From FEN-987 sp964598845 (GTDB lineage: Archaea; Thermoproteota; Bathyarchaeia; 40CM-2-53-6): a stretch of DNA of 64,000 nt. The notes beneath the pieces were generated by a model. The model saw only the letters and a program-made list of their open reading frames with translations, was not told the origin of the DNA and searched no databases. Of this stretch, positions 14,957 to 23,287 are shown in pieces. The DNA is taken from positions 186,001 through 250,000 of the forward strand of contig CAZRDM010000001.1 in assembly GCA_964598845.1 (NCBI GenBank). Reading direction: 5' to 3'. A program made the translations under genes and the position numbers. Within the stretch, counting starts at the first letter, position 1; each line of letters begins with the position of its first letter.

Positions 14957-15385
14957 TTGCCGAGCAAGTTCTGCGGCTGTCCAAGCCTTGTAGTTTGCAT
15001 CCGCCTCCTGTGGGTGATTAGAAACGGCGAGGGATTGAAAGAAGCGGTCGCGGGTCTGGAATCAATTATTGCAAGTGACCTACCACATCTCTCAATTCAG
15101 ACACAAACTCGAACATATGACAAAGAATGGATTGATTCAATGGAGCTGAAGAGATTGGCACTTATCTTGTTGGCTTCGGCTCGTTCAGCGCTATTGAGGA
15201 CCGAGAGCAGGGGAGTGCACTATCGCGTAGACTACCCCAAGACCGATAAGGACCGTTGGCTCAAGGAGACGATTGTGAGACAGGTAAATCAAAAGTTGAC
15301 CCTAAGGACATGCCCGATAACGGTGACGAGGATGAAACCTCCTGAGAAGGTTCAGTTTCGAGGAAGGGATTCTAAACGCCGTTAG
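14957..15385 (+). pseudogene. sdhA: C-terminal fragment of succinate dehydrogenase/fumarate reductase flavoprotein
   Basis: From about residue 20 the frame matches only the C-terminal helical domain of SdhA/FrdA: VIRNGEGLKEAVAGLES, then LALILLASARSALLRTESRG and HYRVDYPKTD. The last contains the conserved ESRG and the Pro-rich strand. The FAD-binding and capping domains, several hundred residues, are missing upstream. The first residues before RNGEG are unrelated sequence read from the junction. It is followed after 22 bases by an SdhB N-terminal fragment, so this is a decayed sdhAB locus. Confidence 0.75.
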
Positions 15386-15407
15386 GGAGTTGGGAGAGTA
15401 GACACAG

Positions 15408-15729
15408 GTGACGACGAAGACAATCAAAGTCGGGATCTATCGCTTCGACCCCACTAAGGATAACTCGCCTCACTACGACACCTACGAGCTTCCTTGGGCT
15501 CAGAGAATGACTGCAATGGATGCACTTGACTACATTTACGAAAACCTAGACCCCTCATTAGCATATCATTCCCACTCATCCTGCCATAGAAGAGCCTGCG
15601 CCAGATGTAACCTTACCGTAAACTCCCCAGGCTGGCCTTTCCTGCCACACCGAGATCGCCGGAGACATCACTGTCGAACCGCTCCCGCGATTCAAGATAA
15701 TCCGAGATCTCGTGGTCGAAGGGCTCTAG
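15408..15729 (+). pseudogene. sdhB: N-terminal 2Fe-2S domain of succinate dehydrogenase iron-sulfur subunit, frameshifted and truncated
   Basis: The frame encodes an SdhB/FrdB N-terminus with the YELPWAQRMTAMDALDYI core and the cluster motif SCHRRACARC (C-x4-C-x2-C). After LTVNS the frame breaks in a CCCC run (about 15626-15629). In the +1 frame the expected continuation AGLSCHTEIAGDITVEPL, with the fourth Cys, and PRFKIIRDLVVEGL appears and ends at TAG 15727-15729. The C-terminal 4Fe-4S domain is absent. The frameshift could be a sequencing error, but the missing domain could not. Confidence 0.7.
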
Positions 15730-15748
15730 CAGTAGGTTGCTGGCAACC

Positions 15749-16894
15749 ATGAAAGGTTCCAGTTTCTCCATTCCCAAGATCGAATTCGAACGGAGACTCG
15801 AAATCATTCGCAAGAAACTTCGTGAATCTGGTTATGATGCTCTCCTGGCTATTTCTGGTTACGCGGAAAGAGATGGAAACGTCTGCTATCTCTGTGGACA
15901 CAAGAACGCATTTCCGTATAGCGGGCGAAGCGATGTAGTCTCTGGCCTTGGATACAGCGCATTTCTGGTTCCGGTAGAAGGCCAAACCATACTAATCTCA
16001 CCCCTAGGTTATCGAGCCGACAAGGTAGTAGGGGTCGATCGCGCCAAGATGGGTACAAACTTCGACCGCGATCTAGTCAGCGCCCTAAGTGAATCGCACT
16101 TGGATCGAGGAAAGCTCGCCCTCGCAGGTAGCGACATAATGCCCGCTGTCTACGTAAACGAGTTGAACCGCGTTTTCCCGGAACTCTCGCTCAGATTCGT
16201 CGATGATTTCGTCGCAGAGCAAAGAATGATCAAAAGCGAAAACGAACTCAAACTCATCAGAGAGGCTTCGAAAGTAGCTGACAAGGCCGTTCGAGTAGCT
16301 CTAGAATCTATCGGGCCCGGTTTGACGGAGAGCGCGATAGGGAGTGTGGCACGAAAAGCCGCCATGGAAGCGGGCGCCGACTACGTTGTCCGGGACAGAA
16401 TTCAATCGGGCCCTGAAATTGGAACCCTCAGATGGCCCTTCGCATCCCAAAGGAAGGTTAGGAAAGGAGAACTCGTATCGATCGATTTTGTCGGATGGGT
16501 CAAGGCGTACGGATTCGATATACTTCGAATGGGTTGCGTCGGACGGCCCAGTACAGAACAGCGTATGCTTATTGAGAGGGCCGGAGAGGCCACAAAGGCG
16601 ATGAGCGAGTCTCTGTCCGATGGATGCTCAATCGAAGCCTCGATGGAGCAGCTCAAACGATTTGAAAGGAACAGAATGAGAATTGAACCGTTCGGTCACG
16701 CGATCGGGCTCGAGATTGTCGAGAATCCCTATCTGCTTCGAAGCGTCAGGGGGACTGTGAAGAAGAACATGGTCTTCTGCGTAGAGCCCGTAATAAGAAC
16801 CGCAAAGGGATGGGCATCCATTGAAAACGAGATCGTTGTAACAGACTCAAAGCCAGAGGTTCTCACCAAGCTACCCGTCGATTTCTGGGACTGA
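15749..16894 (+). CDS. M24-family metallopeptidase (Xaa-Pro aminopeptidase-like)
   Basis: A 381-residue protein with a creatinase-type N-terminal domain and a pita-bread C-terminal domain. The five metal ligands of M24 peptidases are visible: Asp in VSIDFVGW, Asp in GFDILRMG, His in PFGHAIGLE, Glu in VFCVEPVI and Glu in SIENEIVV. It is therefore likely an active dinuclear metallopeptidase or creatinase/prolidase relative that removes Pro-containing N-terminal residues. It lies just after the truncated sdhB. The ATG at 15749 was preferred to a TTG four codons upstream. Confidence 0.85.
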   Translation: MKGSSFSIPKIEFERRLEIIRKKLRESGYDALLAISGYAERDGNVCYLCGHKNAFPYSGRSDVVSGLGYSAFLVPVEGQTILISPLGYRADKVVGVDRAKMGTNFDRDLVSALSESHLDRGKLALAGSDIMPAVYVNELNRVFPELSLRFVDDFVAEQRMIKSENELKLIREASKVADKAVRVALESIGPGLTESAIGSVARKAAMEAGADYVVRDRIQSGPEIGTLRWPFASQRKVRKGELVSIDFVGWVKAYGFDILRMGCVGRPSTEQRMLIERAGEATKAMSESLSDGCSIEASMEQLKRFERNRMRIEPFGHAIGLEIVENPYLLRSVRGTVKKNMVFCVEPVIRTAKGWASIENEIVVTDSKPEVLTKLPVDFWD

Positions 16895-17231
16895 AGCAGC
16901 AGACTTTAGCCGAGATGCTTTCCGCGAGAGCATGTTGCTTCTGCATCACCTCGATAATCTCCATTTCGGTGTTGGGGACATGCTTCGATCCAACACCTGA
17001 AGTTTCTGCTCTGCAAGCGTTGAGAGAGTGCAATCGGTTCCTTGGGGTCCCGCACAAGAAGGCGGTTTCCAACAAACAGTGTAGTCTGCAATCTCGCGCC
17101 TAGTCTCTGTCTGCCTGAATTGGTACGAACAGTGTCAACAGTTGAGGAAATTCAGTAGGCAGTCACGGGAAGGTTTTCAGATCATTTTACCCTAGTTTAT
17201 GCCTTCAACGGTCAATTAGCGATGAGATCTT
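16895..17231. other. Intergenic stretch, nothing recognised
   Basis: 337 bases between the convergent M24 peptidase and VIT1-like genes. Short frames exist on both strands (for example 16906-17091 on the minus strand), but none shows a recognisable protein pattern, ribosome-binding site or RNA fold. Confidence 0.4.
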
Positions 17232-17938
17232 TCACCAAGGCGGTATCCATCGGCCAACCATTACGAGGTCTCTGAGAAGATCCCCAACGAGGANNNNNNN
17301 NNNNNNNNNNNNNNNNNNNNNNNNNNNNNNNNNNNNNNNNNNNNNNNNNNNNNNNNNNNNNNNNNNNNNNNNNNNNNNNNNNNNNNNNNNNNNGGCGGTA
17401 TCCATCGGCCAACCATTACGAGGTCTCTGAGAAGATCCCCAACGAGGAATGATAGAATGGCTCCCGCTACGCCAAGGAGAACGTAGCGAATTCCAGACCT
17501 CAGAGGACTTTCGCGGCTTAGCCTGCCAACTAGTACTCCTAGGCCGAACAACATCATCAACCCAACCGTGAGCGATGCGACCATCGCCGACTGCAAGCTC
17601 GCGAGAATGACGAACGGAACTACGGGGATCAAGATGGATGCGAGCGATGTTAGAAACGAGAGAAGAGTGCTTCTCCTTGTCTCAACCATGCTACTGACAT
17701 GCTGGTTTTCATGAATGTGTTCTCCCTTCTCAGCTAATTCGGAAGCATAGAAACCTATGGAATTTCCAAAAGCGTTGGCGACACCTGCCACAACTCCTGA
17801 TACAACCACTATAGCAGAGCTCTCGGTGGCGTGAGCGACTCCGATAACGACCCCAAGCAAAGTTATCAAACCATCGACAGTTCCGAACGCTACGCCCTGA
17901 AATCCTTCAACAAGGTTGATCTTCCCCAAGGTCCGCAT
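17232..17938 (-). CDS. VIT1/CCC1-family iron/manganese transporter, interrupted by assembly gap
   Basis: Starts INLVEGFQGVAFGTVDGLIT, the first membrane helix of VIT1/CCC1 proteins, followed by AGVANAFGNSIGFYASELAEK with the conserved small-residue and Glu pattern. Further helices follow (SFLTSLASILIPVVPFVIL, VASLTVGLMMLFGLGVLVG, RYVLLGVAGAILSFLVGDLL). The family moves Fe2+ or Mn2+ out of the cytoplasm. A run of 100 N with duplicated edges splits the 3' end. If the duplication is collapsed the protein is about 183 residues and ends WIPPW, with its stop at 17232-17234. Confidence 0.8.
17239..17448. other. Scaffold gap of 100 N flanked by a 55-base direct duplication
   Basis: Bases 17294-17393 are N. 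The 55 bases just left (17239-17293) are identical to the 55 bases just right (17394-17448). This is the signature of two contig ends that overlap but were joined with a default-size gap. It is not a biological repeat. Confidence 0.9.
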
Positions 17939-18186
17939 ACCGCTAACTGGCTTTCAGATCAGCCGGCTTTAATCGCGCGACCAATTTCCATTCCTGAAAT
18001 CTACCGACCTAATCTCGAAGCCATTCGATGCCTGGGCTAGAGATCGACCTAGCGAAGCTTCTGATAACAATGTTGTAGCTTCCTAGTTGCATTTGTCTCT
18101 TTCAACCTGCCTGGGGGGACGAACTGCGAAAGCATGAACCCTATTTAACTAAAACTCTACAGTAGTGATTCGGGAAAGAGGGGGGA

Positions 18187-18548
18187 TTAACTTGCTACGC
18201 TTCGTTGAGGTGCCCTCAGTCTTGGCCGCCTAACCTTTTCCCGTCCGCTTCCTACCCCAGTGATGGCTAACTCAAGGGACTTGGTGAGGGGGACTATCCG
18301 ATGGAGTTCGAAGGTAACGAAGGGCAGCCATGCCTCAAGGGCTCGTGGATCTTTTCCTCGGGAACATCTCCTGTGATGAAGTAACCGTGACCTCCCTCAA
18401 GGAATGTGTATTCTTCCTTCAGAACGCCTTCTTGCATTTGAGACTTGATCATCGCGAGGAATGCCTCATTCATTCTTGCTTGTTCTTCCGCGGTTGGTGG
18501 TGGCGGAATGTTGGTATTGAGCTTCCATAGGCCGAAGTATACGGGCAA
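18187..18548 (-). pseudogene. Small YciI/DUF3303-like protein with apparent frameshift
   Basis: The first 70 residues (MPVYFGLWKLN, then EEQARMNEAFLAMIKSQM and EGGHGYFITGDVPEEKIHE) resemble small dimeric alpha/beta-barrel proteins of the YciI/DUF3303 type. At the GGG of 18339-18341 the frame breaks. Dropping one base gives EAWLPFVTFELHRIVPLTKS, the expected C-terminal strand, and runs to TAA at 18187. Either a sequencing error or a recent mutation; function unknown. The family name is a best guess. Confidence 0.5.
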
Positions 18549-18982
18549 TTCTTCTTCACTCTCACTCCTTCTTTTTGATTGGTACTTGTATAGGTCCCGA
18601 CCTCGGAGCTAGGGCTTTCAGAAAACAATTCAAGTAGTCTGAGCGAACCCCAATTCTGAGAGTCTTCTATGAAGATTAAGTCTTGCTCGAAAGCGACGTT
18701 GACTTATTCATATTGATCTCGATGAATCGAAGGATGAATTACACCCCACTCTGACACAGACATCCTAGTCGCCTGCGCCCCCACAATTTGGATCTGCAGT
18801 TCGAGAACTAGAATCCTGGAGCGGTTGCGCAACACAGAAATGCGGAGTGTGATTCATTTCGGTCGGTCAGTGAAGACAAGGGCGATCGCATGATCGGCTC
18901 TCTGCGCAAATAGTGGATAGGACGCGACTCTCGATTGATTTGGATCGACCGGTCTTGGAGGTGTTCCTGCGGAAGCCATTCG
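18549..18982. other. Intergenic stretch between divergent genes
   Basis: About 430 bases between the frameshifted small gene and G1P dehydrogenase. It should hold both promoters, but I see no clear TATA box. The frame upstream of 18983 stays open to 18935 without conserved sequence. Confidence 0.4.
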
Positions 18983-20059
18983 ATGCTCCCGGTGGAAATC
19001 GTAGTTGAGAAGGCTGCTCTCCAGAGGATGCCGGAAATCAGAGACAAGCTCAGCCTTGGCAGGAGCTGCCTAGTTGTTGATGATGTCAACACTAGAAGCG
19101 TTGCTGGACTGTCCATCATTGACGCGCTGAAAGAAGATGGTTGCCAAGCTTCAGAGGTTGTTGTTGACAGGCCCGATGAGGCAAATGTGAAGAAGGTTGT
19201 CGAGGCACTGGGCAGAGAGTGTTTTCTGATCGGGGTTGGTGGCACGAGCGTCTTGGACGTAGCGAAGTTGGCGGCGCACAGGAAAGGCGTAAGGTATATT
19301 CTCTTCTCGACAGGGATGGCGAACAGTGGGATAATCTCGGCAACCTCTTCAATCTATGTGGGAGACAGGAAGGAGTCCATCCCTGTCACGCTTGCGGATG
19401 CAGTGGTTGTTGATTTATCGATCGTTTCACGTGCTCCTGACTGGATGGTTGCTGCTGGATGTGGAGATCTACTGATTGAGGCTACCGCAATAAAAGATTG
19501 GCAGCTCGGTAGGGATGAAGTTGCGGAGTCATACTGTGATTCTATTGCCGAGCTAGAGATGTCCACACTTGATTACATTTTACACAGGGCCGATTCGATC
19601 AAGGCGAGGACTGAGGATGGTATTGAGTTTCTCGTCGACGCTTTGATAGTGTCCGGACTTGGGATGGCGATATGGGGATCCTCAAGACCTTCATCGGGTT
19701 CAGAGCATCTATGGTCACATTGGCTGGATCATTTCGCCGAAGAGAATGGGATGACTTTCGGTCGCCATGGAGAACAAGTAGGAGTCGGAACTTTACTGAT
19801 GGCAAAGTATCACGAATATCATAATCCAAATTGGTGGGACAAGACGCTGCACCCGAATTACCAAGCACAGGCCTTGAGGTCGTTTCTGAGGAAGATTGGG
19901 GGACCAACCACGCCGGCTGAGATAGGCGTGAGTAGGGACCTTACCATACGGGCCCTCTTGAGCGCAAGGGAGTATAGGAGAGAACGCTACACAATATTGC
20001 ATAAGCGTCCTCCCAATGTTGAGGATGCAGAACGAGTCATGAAAGAACTGGGCATGTAG
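18983..20059 (+). CDS. egsA: sn-Glycerol-1-phosphate dehydrogenase
   Basis: A 358-residue archaeal G1P dehydrogenase. It has the GVGGTSVLDVAKLAA nucleotide-binding loop (about residue 88), a FSTGMANSGIISATSSIY segment, AAGCGDLLI with a metal-binding Asp (about 157), and the family hallmark SGSEHLWSHWLDHF and GRHGEQVGVG with metal-binding His residues. It reduces dihydroxyacetone phosphate to sn-glycerol-1-phosphate, the backbone of archaeal membrane lipids, using NAD(P)H and Zn2+. An in-frame ATG at 18935 would add 16 unconserved residues; MLPVEIVVEKAAL at 18983 matches the family start. Confidence 0.93.
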   Translation: MLPVEIVVEKAALQRMPEIRDKLSLGRSCLVVDDVNTRSVAGLSIIDALKEDGCQASEVVVDRPDEANVKKVVEALGRECFLIGVGGTSVLDVAKLAAHRKGVRYILFSTGMANSGIISATSSIYVGDRKESIPVTLADAVVVDLSIVSRAPDWMVAAGCGDLLIEATAIKDWQLGRDEVAESYCDSIAELEMSTLDYILHRADSIKARTEDGIEFLVDALIVSGLGMAIWGSSRPSSGSEHLWSHWLDHFAEENGMTFGRHGEQVGVGTLLMAKYHEYHNPNWWDKTLHPNYQAQALRSFLRKIGGPTTPAEIGVSRDLTIRALLSAREYRRERYTILHKRPPNVEDAERVMKELGM

Positions 20060-20111
20060 GTCTTGGCTCAAGCGTATTAAATGGAAGTTACTGGCTTGGG
20101 CGCTTCGCCAG

Positions 20112-20804
20112 CTATGTCTCGCCTGTCTCCTTGAGAACTGCTCTTACTTGTTCGGAGAGGGAGCCGTTCGGAACAAATTTCCTGTCGAGTATGGCTCCTC
20201 CAATCGTGAATCCGTCTACCTCCAACTGTATCATGCGCCGCACCCTCTCGAAACTATCTATGCTTCCCGCGACTATCACCGGGATCTTCACGGACTTGAG
20301 TAATGAGCGTACTAGACCTTCAACGTCTCCGTCATATCGGTAGGCGAGCAAGTTTATTCCGTCTATCCCCAAGGCCTCCTTCCTCTTTCCGTCCGAGACA
20401 ATTTCCTCGATCGTTCCTCGCAACAGACAGGGGTGACCCACCACTTTGCCAATGTAAGGATAGAACTTGGGACGCTTTCCTTCCAGTAGTCCCAATGTTT
20501 GCTCGACGTACGTTCCTCCGACTAGATAGTGAACCTCGAGCTCAAGGGCGTTCTTGACTGATCTGAGATTCGCCTCTTCGCTCTCACTCACAACTTCCAA
20601 GAAAGTCTTCATGCCATGGATCTTCATCTTATCGACTAGGATCTTGAGCTTGTCCATTGGAAGCCCAATATCTTTGAATCCAATATGTCGAATTCCGGTT
20701 CCTCTTATTTCATCGAATATCTCCAAAGCGTTCGGCACGGTCAAGTCGTTCTTTGTTAACATTAATATGAAGTAAGTCAAGAAGGGCACCAAGCAACGGG
20801 ACAA
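20112..20804 (-). CDS. TIM-barrel protein of unknown function
   Basis: A 230-residue protein with the beta/alpha pattern of HisA/HisF-like barrels: TYFILMLTKNDLTV, RHIGFKDIGL, MKTFLEVVSESEE, VHYLVGGTYVE, GINLLAYRYDGD, KIPVIVAGSIDSFERV and GFTIGGAILDRKF. The GSI...GGA ending is a typical phosphate-binding site. It resembles a conserved uncharacterised family seen near sugar- or pyridoxal-related genes in bacteria. It is convergent with G1P dehydrogenase, but it lacks the clear signature of geranylgeranylglyceryl phosphate synthase. The start codon is TTG; internal GTG or TTG starts within the first ten residues are equally possible. Confidence 0.65.
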   Translation of the reverse strand: MSRCLVPFLTYFILMLTKNDLTVPNALEIFDEIRGTGIRHIGFKDIGLPMDKLKILVDKMKIHGMKTFLEVVSESEEANLRSVKNALELEVHYLVGGTYVEQTLGLLEGKRPKFYPYIGKVVGHPCLLRGTIEEIVSDGKRKEALGIDGINLLAYRYDGDVEGLVRSLLKSVKIPVIVAGSIDSFERVRRMIQLEVDGFTIGGAILDRKFVPNGSLSEQVRAVLKETGET

Positions 20805-20849
20805 ATATCGATTCCGTTAAAAATGTGGTGGACCTTTTCCAGGCTAGAG

Positions 20850-20957
20850 ATGAGTCATACAATCGATTTCAAAGATCGACTCGTGGTTGACAGCCCAACG
20901 ATACCTTTCGCAGAGTTACTTCTGGAGAAAATGCAGATTCTCATCAAGTCCAATTAG
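20850..20957 (+). pseudogene. Fragment of a nucleotidyltransferase-like gene
   Basis: A 35-codon frame encodes MSHTIDFKDRLVVDSP followed by TIPFAELLLEKMQI. This looks like the middle of archaeal nucleotidyltransferase-like proteins, where a TIPLADLLLEKMQI motif is common. Just upstream, in another frame, VVDLFQAR could be the preceding strand. Both ends are missing. Recognition is from memory of the motif and is tentative. Confidence 0.35.
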
Positions 20958-21268
20958 GTATTCATGGTTCAGGAGAGTTTCCTCTCCAATGTGTCATTCA
21001 TCTAAGTAGTTGGAGATTTCGTCACCTAGAAATTCATAAGAACTTACTTCGCTAGTTCCAACTGGGGAAGCACTCAAACTCTCTTTTGTCAGTTTGCAGC
21101 CGGGTTTCATCGAGTCTTTAATGGGAGGAAACGACTCTCTTCGCTTGATCGAATTTCCGGCATCAAATTGGATGTGAACATGGCACAATCGTTTAACGGG
21201 GCAATATCCTAGTTTAAGGGCGTTATTCCCACTGTCAAAGCACTAATCAACGCGTTCGTAAATTAGAG
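20958..21268. other. Intergenic stretch upstream of the 2-oxoacid dehydrogenase operon
   Basis: 311 bases without a supported gene. AGTTTAAGGG at 21211-21220 could be a box A for the operon starting at 21269. A minus-strand frame (20994-21188) shows no recognisable pattern. Confidence 0.35.
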
Positions 21269-22312
21269 GTGGCAGTTGACTGGCGATTGGGAGCGATAAC
21301 TGAGATTCAGGGAGTCCCTTATCAGGAATATGCGAGACACGGCTTGACGAAAGAGAAGCTGTCTTCTATGCTTCAGAAGATGCTCCTGATCAGAAAGTTT
21401 GAGGAAAAAGTTGAGGAGCTCTTTCTTGTCAAAGGCGTCTTGATTGGTCCGTCGCATCTTTACCTTGGGCAGGAGGCGATCGGAGCTGGAGCCATCACAG
21501 CACTTGAACCAGGTGACCTGATCATTACAACGTATCGTGGCCACGGACATGCTCTGGCCAAGGGTGTGCCTGCTAGGCTTTGCATGGCCGAGCTGTTTGG
21601 AAAATCAACTGGGAACTGCAAAGGCTTGGGAGGTTCAATGCACGTCGCAATTTTTCCGGAGGTGGGCTCGCTGTACGCCACCGCTATTGTGGGCAGTGGA
21701 ATCCCTATCGCTGCGGGTGTGGCGCTTGGCCTGAAGCAGAAAAAGAATAACAAGATTGTGGGCACCTTCTTCGGGGATGGAGCCGTTAATACTGGGGAGT
21801 TCCATGAAGCGATGAATCTCATCGCCCTCTGGAACCTCCCCGTCCTTCTCTTCTGCGAGAATAATCAGTATGCCATGTCGACCCCCGTAGAGAGAGCTGT
21901 CTCCAGTCGAAGTATCGCTGAGAGGGCTCGATCTTATGGAATGGAAACATTCGTTGTGAATGGCAATGATGTTGTTTCCGTTTTCGTTGCCACAAGGAGA
22001 GCGGCTGAAAGAGCTCGGCGTCAACTGGAGCCAACGTTCCTCGAATGCATCACTTACAAGATGAAGGGACACGGCGTCTACGACAAGGGCGATTATCGTC
22101 CCAACGACGAAGTTGCAGAGTGGCTTGCGCGTGATCCCATCGCCACATTCAAGAAAAGTCTACTCGAACATAACATTCTTACACAATCCGAAATTGATGA
22201 ACTAGACTCCGACGCTCAACGGGAGATCGAAGACGCTGTTGAATTCGCGATGCAGGGCTTACCTTTGCCTTTCGAGGAGATCGAGAACTACGTGTATGTT
22301 GAGGGTCCATAG
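21269..22312 (+). CDS. 2-oxoacid (pyruvate/acetoin-type) dehydrogenase E1 alpha subunit
   Basis: A 347-residue thiamine-diphosphate enzyme subunit. It has YRGHGHALAKG (about residue 90), CKGLGGSMHVA, the TPP-binding motif GDGAVNTGEFHEAMNLIA (about 169) and the ENNQYAMSTP phosphorylation-loop region. With E1 beta it decarboxylates a 2-oxoacid and acetylates the lipoyl arm of E2. It is the first of three tightly spaced genes; the E1 beta ATG follows the stop directly. No E3 gene is adjacent, so dihydrolipoamide dehydrogenase must come from elsewhere. The GTG at 21269 was chosen. Pyruvate, branched-chain oxoacids or acetoin are all possible substrates. Confidence 0.9.
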   Translation: MAVDWRLGAITEIQGVPYQEYARHGLTKEKLSSMLQKMLLIRKFEEKVEELFLVKGVLIGPSHLYLGQEAIGAGAITALEPGDLIITTYRGHGHALAKGVPARLCMAELFGKSTGNCKGLGGSMHVAIFPEVGSLYATAIVGSGIPIAAGVALGLKQKKNNKIVGTFFGDGAVNTGEFHEAMNLIALWNLPVLLFCENNQYAMSTPVERAVSSRSIAERARSYGMETFVVNGNDVVSVFVATRRAAERARRQLEPTFLECITYKMKGHGVYDKGDYRPNDEVAEWLARDPIATFKKSLLEHNILTQSEIDELDSDAQREIEDAVEFAMQGLPLPFEEIENYVYVEGP

Positions 22313-23287
22313 ATGCGTGAACTGACATACGCCGATGGCTTACGCGAAGCGCTACGGGAGGAGATGATTCGCGATCCTAATGTCATACTCCTCGGCGAGG
22401 AGATAGGGGTCTTCCAAGGAGTCTACAGGGTAACCCGAGGGCTCTTGGATGAGTTTGGCCCCGAGCGCGTGAGAGATACGCCAATATCTGAAGCAGCCAT
22501 CGCCGGCGCGGCGGTGGGACTCGCCTTAGTCGGATTGAAACCGGTCGCAGAGATCATGTACATGGATTTCTTACCCATATGCCTAGATCAGCTCGCAACA
22601 CAGGCGGCGAAGATACGCTTCATGAGCGGAGGACAACTAAGGGTTCCAATGGTACTCAGAACCCAGTACAGTCTTGGACGTCAGCATGGTTCCCAGCATT
22701 CACAGTTCTTTCCATCATGGTTCCTTCAGGTTCCAGGATTGAAAGTTGTGCTCCCTGCAACGCCACACGACGCTAAGGGCCTTTTGAAGTCGGCCATTCG
22801 CGACGAGAACCCCATCCTCTTCATTGAGTGCGGTGTCCTCTACAGAACCAAAGGGCCTGTATCTGAAGGAGAGTACACAATCCCACTGGGGCGTGCGGAC
22901 ATCAAGAGGAAAGGAGATGACATCACAATAGTGGGCCTCTCAAGATGCGTCGGCGAAGCCCTCTCCGCCGCCGATAAGCTCAAGGACAGAGGCGTCTCTG
23001 CAGAGGTTATCGACATCCGGACGTTGCAGCCACTTGATTTGGGGACGATCGTGGACTCCGTTAAAAGAACCGGGAGGTTGATTGTTGCTTGTGACGACAT
23101 CAAGACCGGCGGAGTGGGCTCAGAGGTCTCCGCAGCTGTTACAGAGGCCGCCTTTGACTATCTCGATGCACCCATAATGCGGGTTGCCTGCCCCGAAACT
23201 CCTATCCCCTTCTCGCCTCCACTCGAGCAGGAGTACATGCCTAGCGCCAACAGGATCATTCAAACCGTAGAAAGAATAATCGCATAG
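22313..23287 (+). CDS. 2-oxoacid dehydrogenase E1 beta subunit
   Basis: A 324-residue transketolase-like subunit of normal length. It has LGEEIGVFQGVYRVTRGL near the N-terminus, DTPISEAAIAGAAVGLAL (about residue 58), FMDF-like MYMDFLPICLDQ, and the C-terminal transketolase domain beginning GRADIKRKGDDITIVGLS. It forms the alpha2beta2 E1 heterotetramer with the gene upstream and contributes the TPP-activating Glu. Its TAG overlaps the GTG start of the E2 gene in TAGTG, indicating coupling. Confidence 0.9.
   Translation: MRELTYADGLREALREEMIRDPNVILLGEEIGVFQGVYRVTRGLLDEFGPERVRDTPISEAAIAGAAVGLALVGLKPVAEIMYMDFLPICLDQLATQAAKIRFMSGGQLRVPMVLRTQYSLGRQHGSQHSQFFPSWFLQVPGLKVVLPATPHDAKGLLKSAIRDENPILFIECGVLYRTKGPVSEGEYTIPLGRADIKRKGDDITIVGLSRCVGEALSAADKLKDRGVSAEVIDIRTLQPLDLGTIVDSVKRTGRLIVACDDIKTGGVGSEVSAAVTEAAFDYLDAPIMRVACPETPIPFSPPLEQEYMPSANRIIQTVERIIA

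Noticed and set aside
16906..17091. 61-codon minus-strand frame between the M24 and VIT1-like genes
   Set aside because: No recognisable motif, no ribosome-binding site, composition like non-coding sequence.
17239..17448. Direct repeats around the N run as an insertion-element or CRISPR repeat
   Set aside because: Exactly 100 N with identical flanks inside one coding frame is best explained by an unclosed contig overlap.
20112..20804. Assignment of the TIM barrel as geranylgeranylglyceryl phosphate synthase
   Set aside because: Neighbouring G1P dehydrogenase made it tempting, but the expected signature motifs of that enzyme are not evident.
20994..21188. 64-codon minus-strand frame upstream of the E1 alpha gene
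   Set aside because: No conserved pattern, no start signal; left as intergenic.
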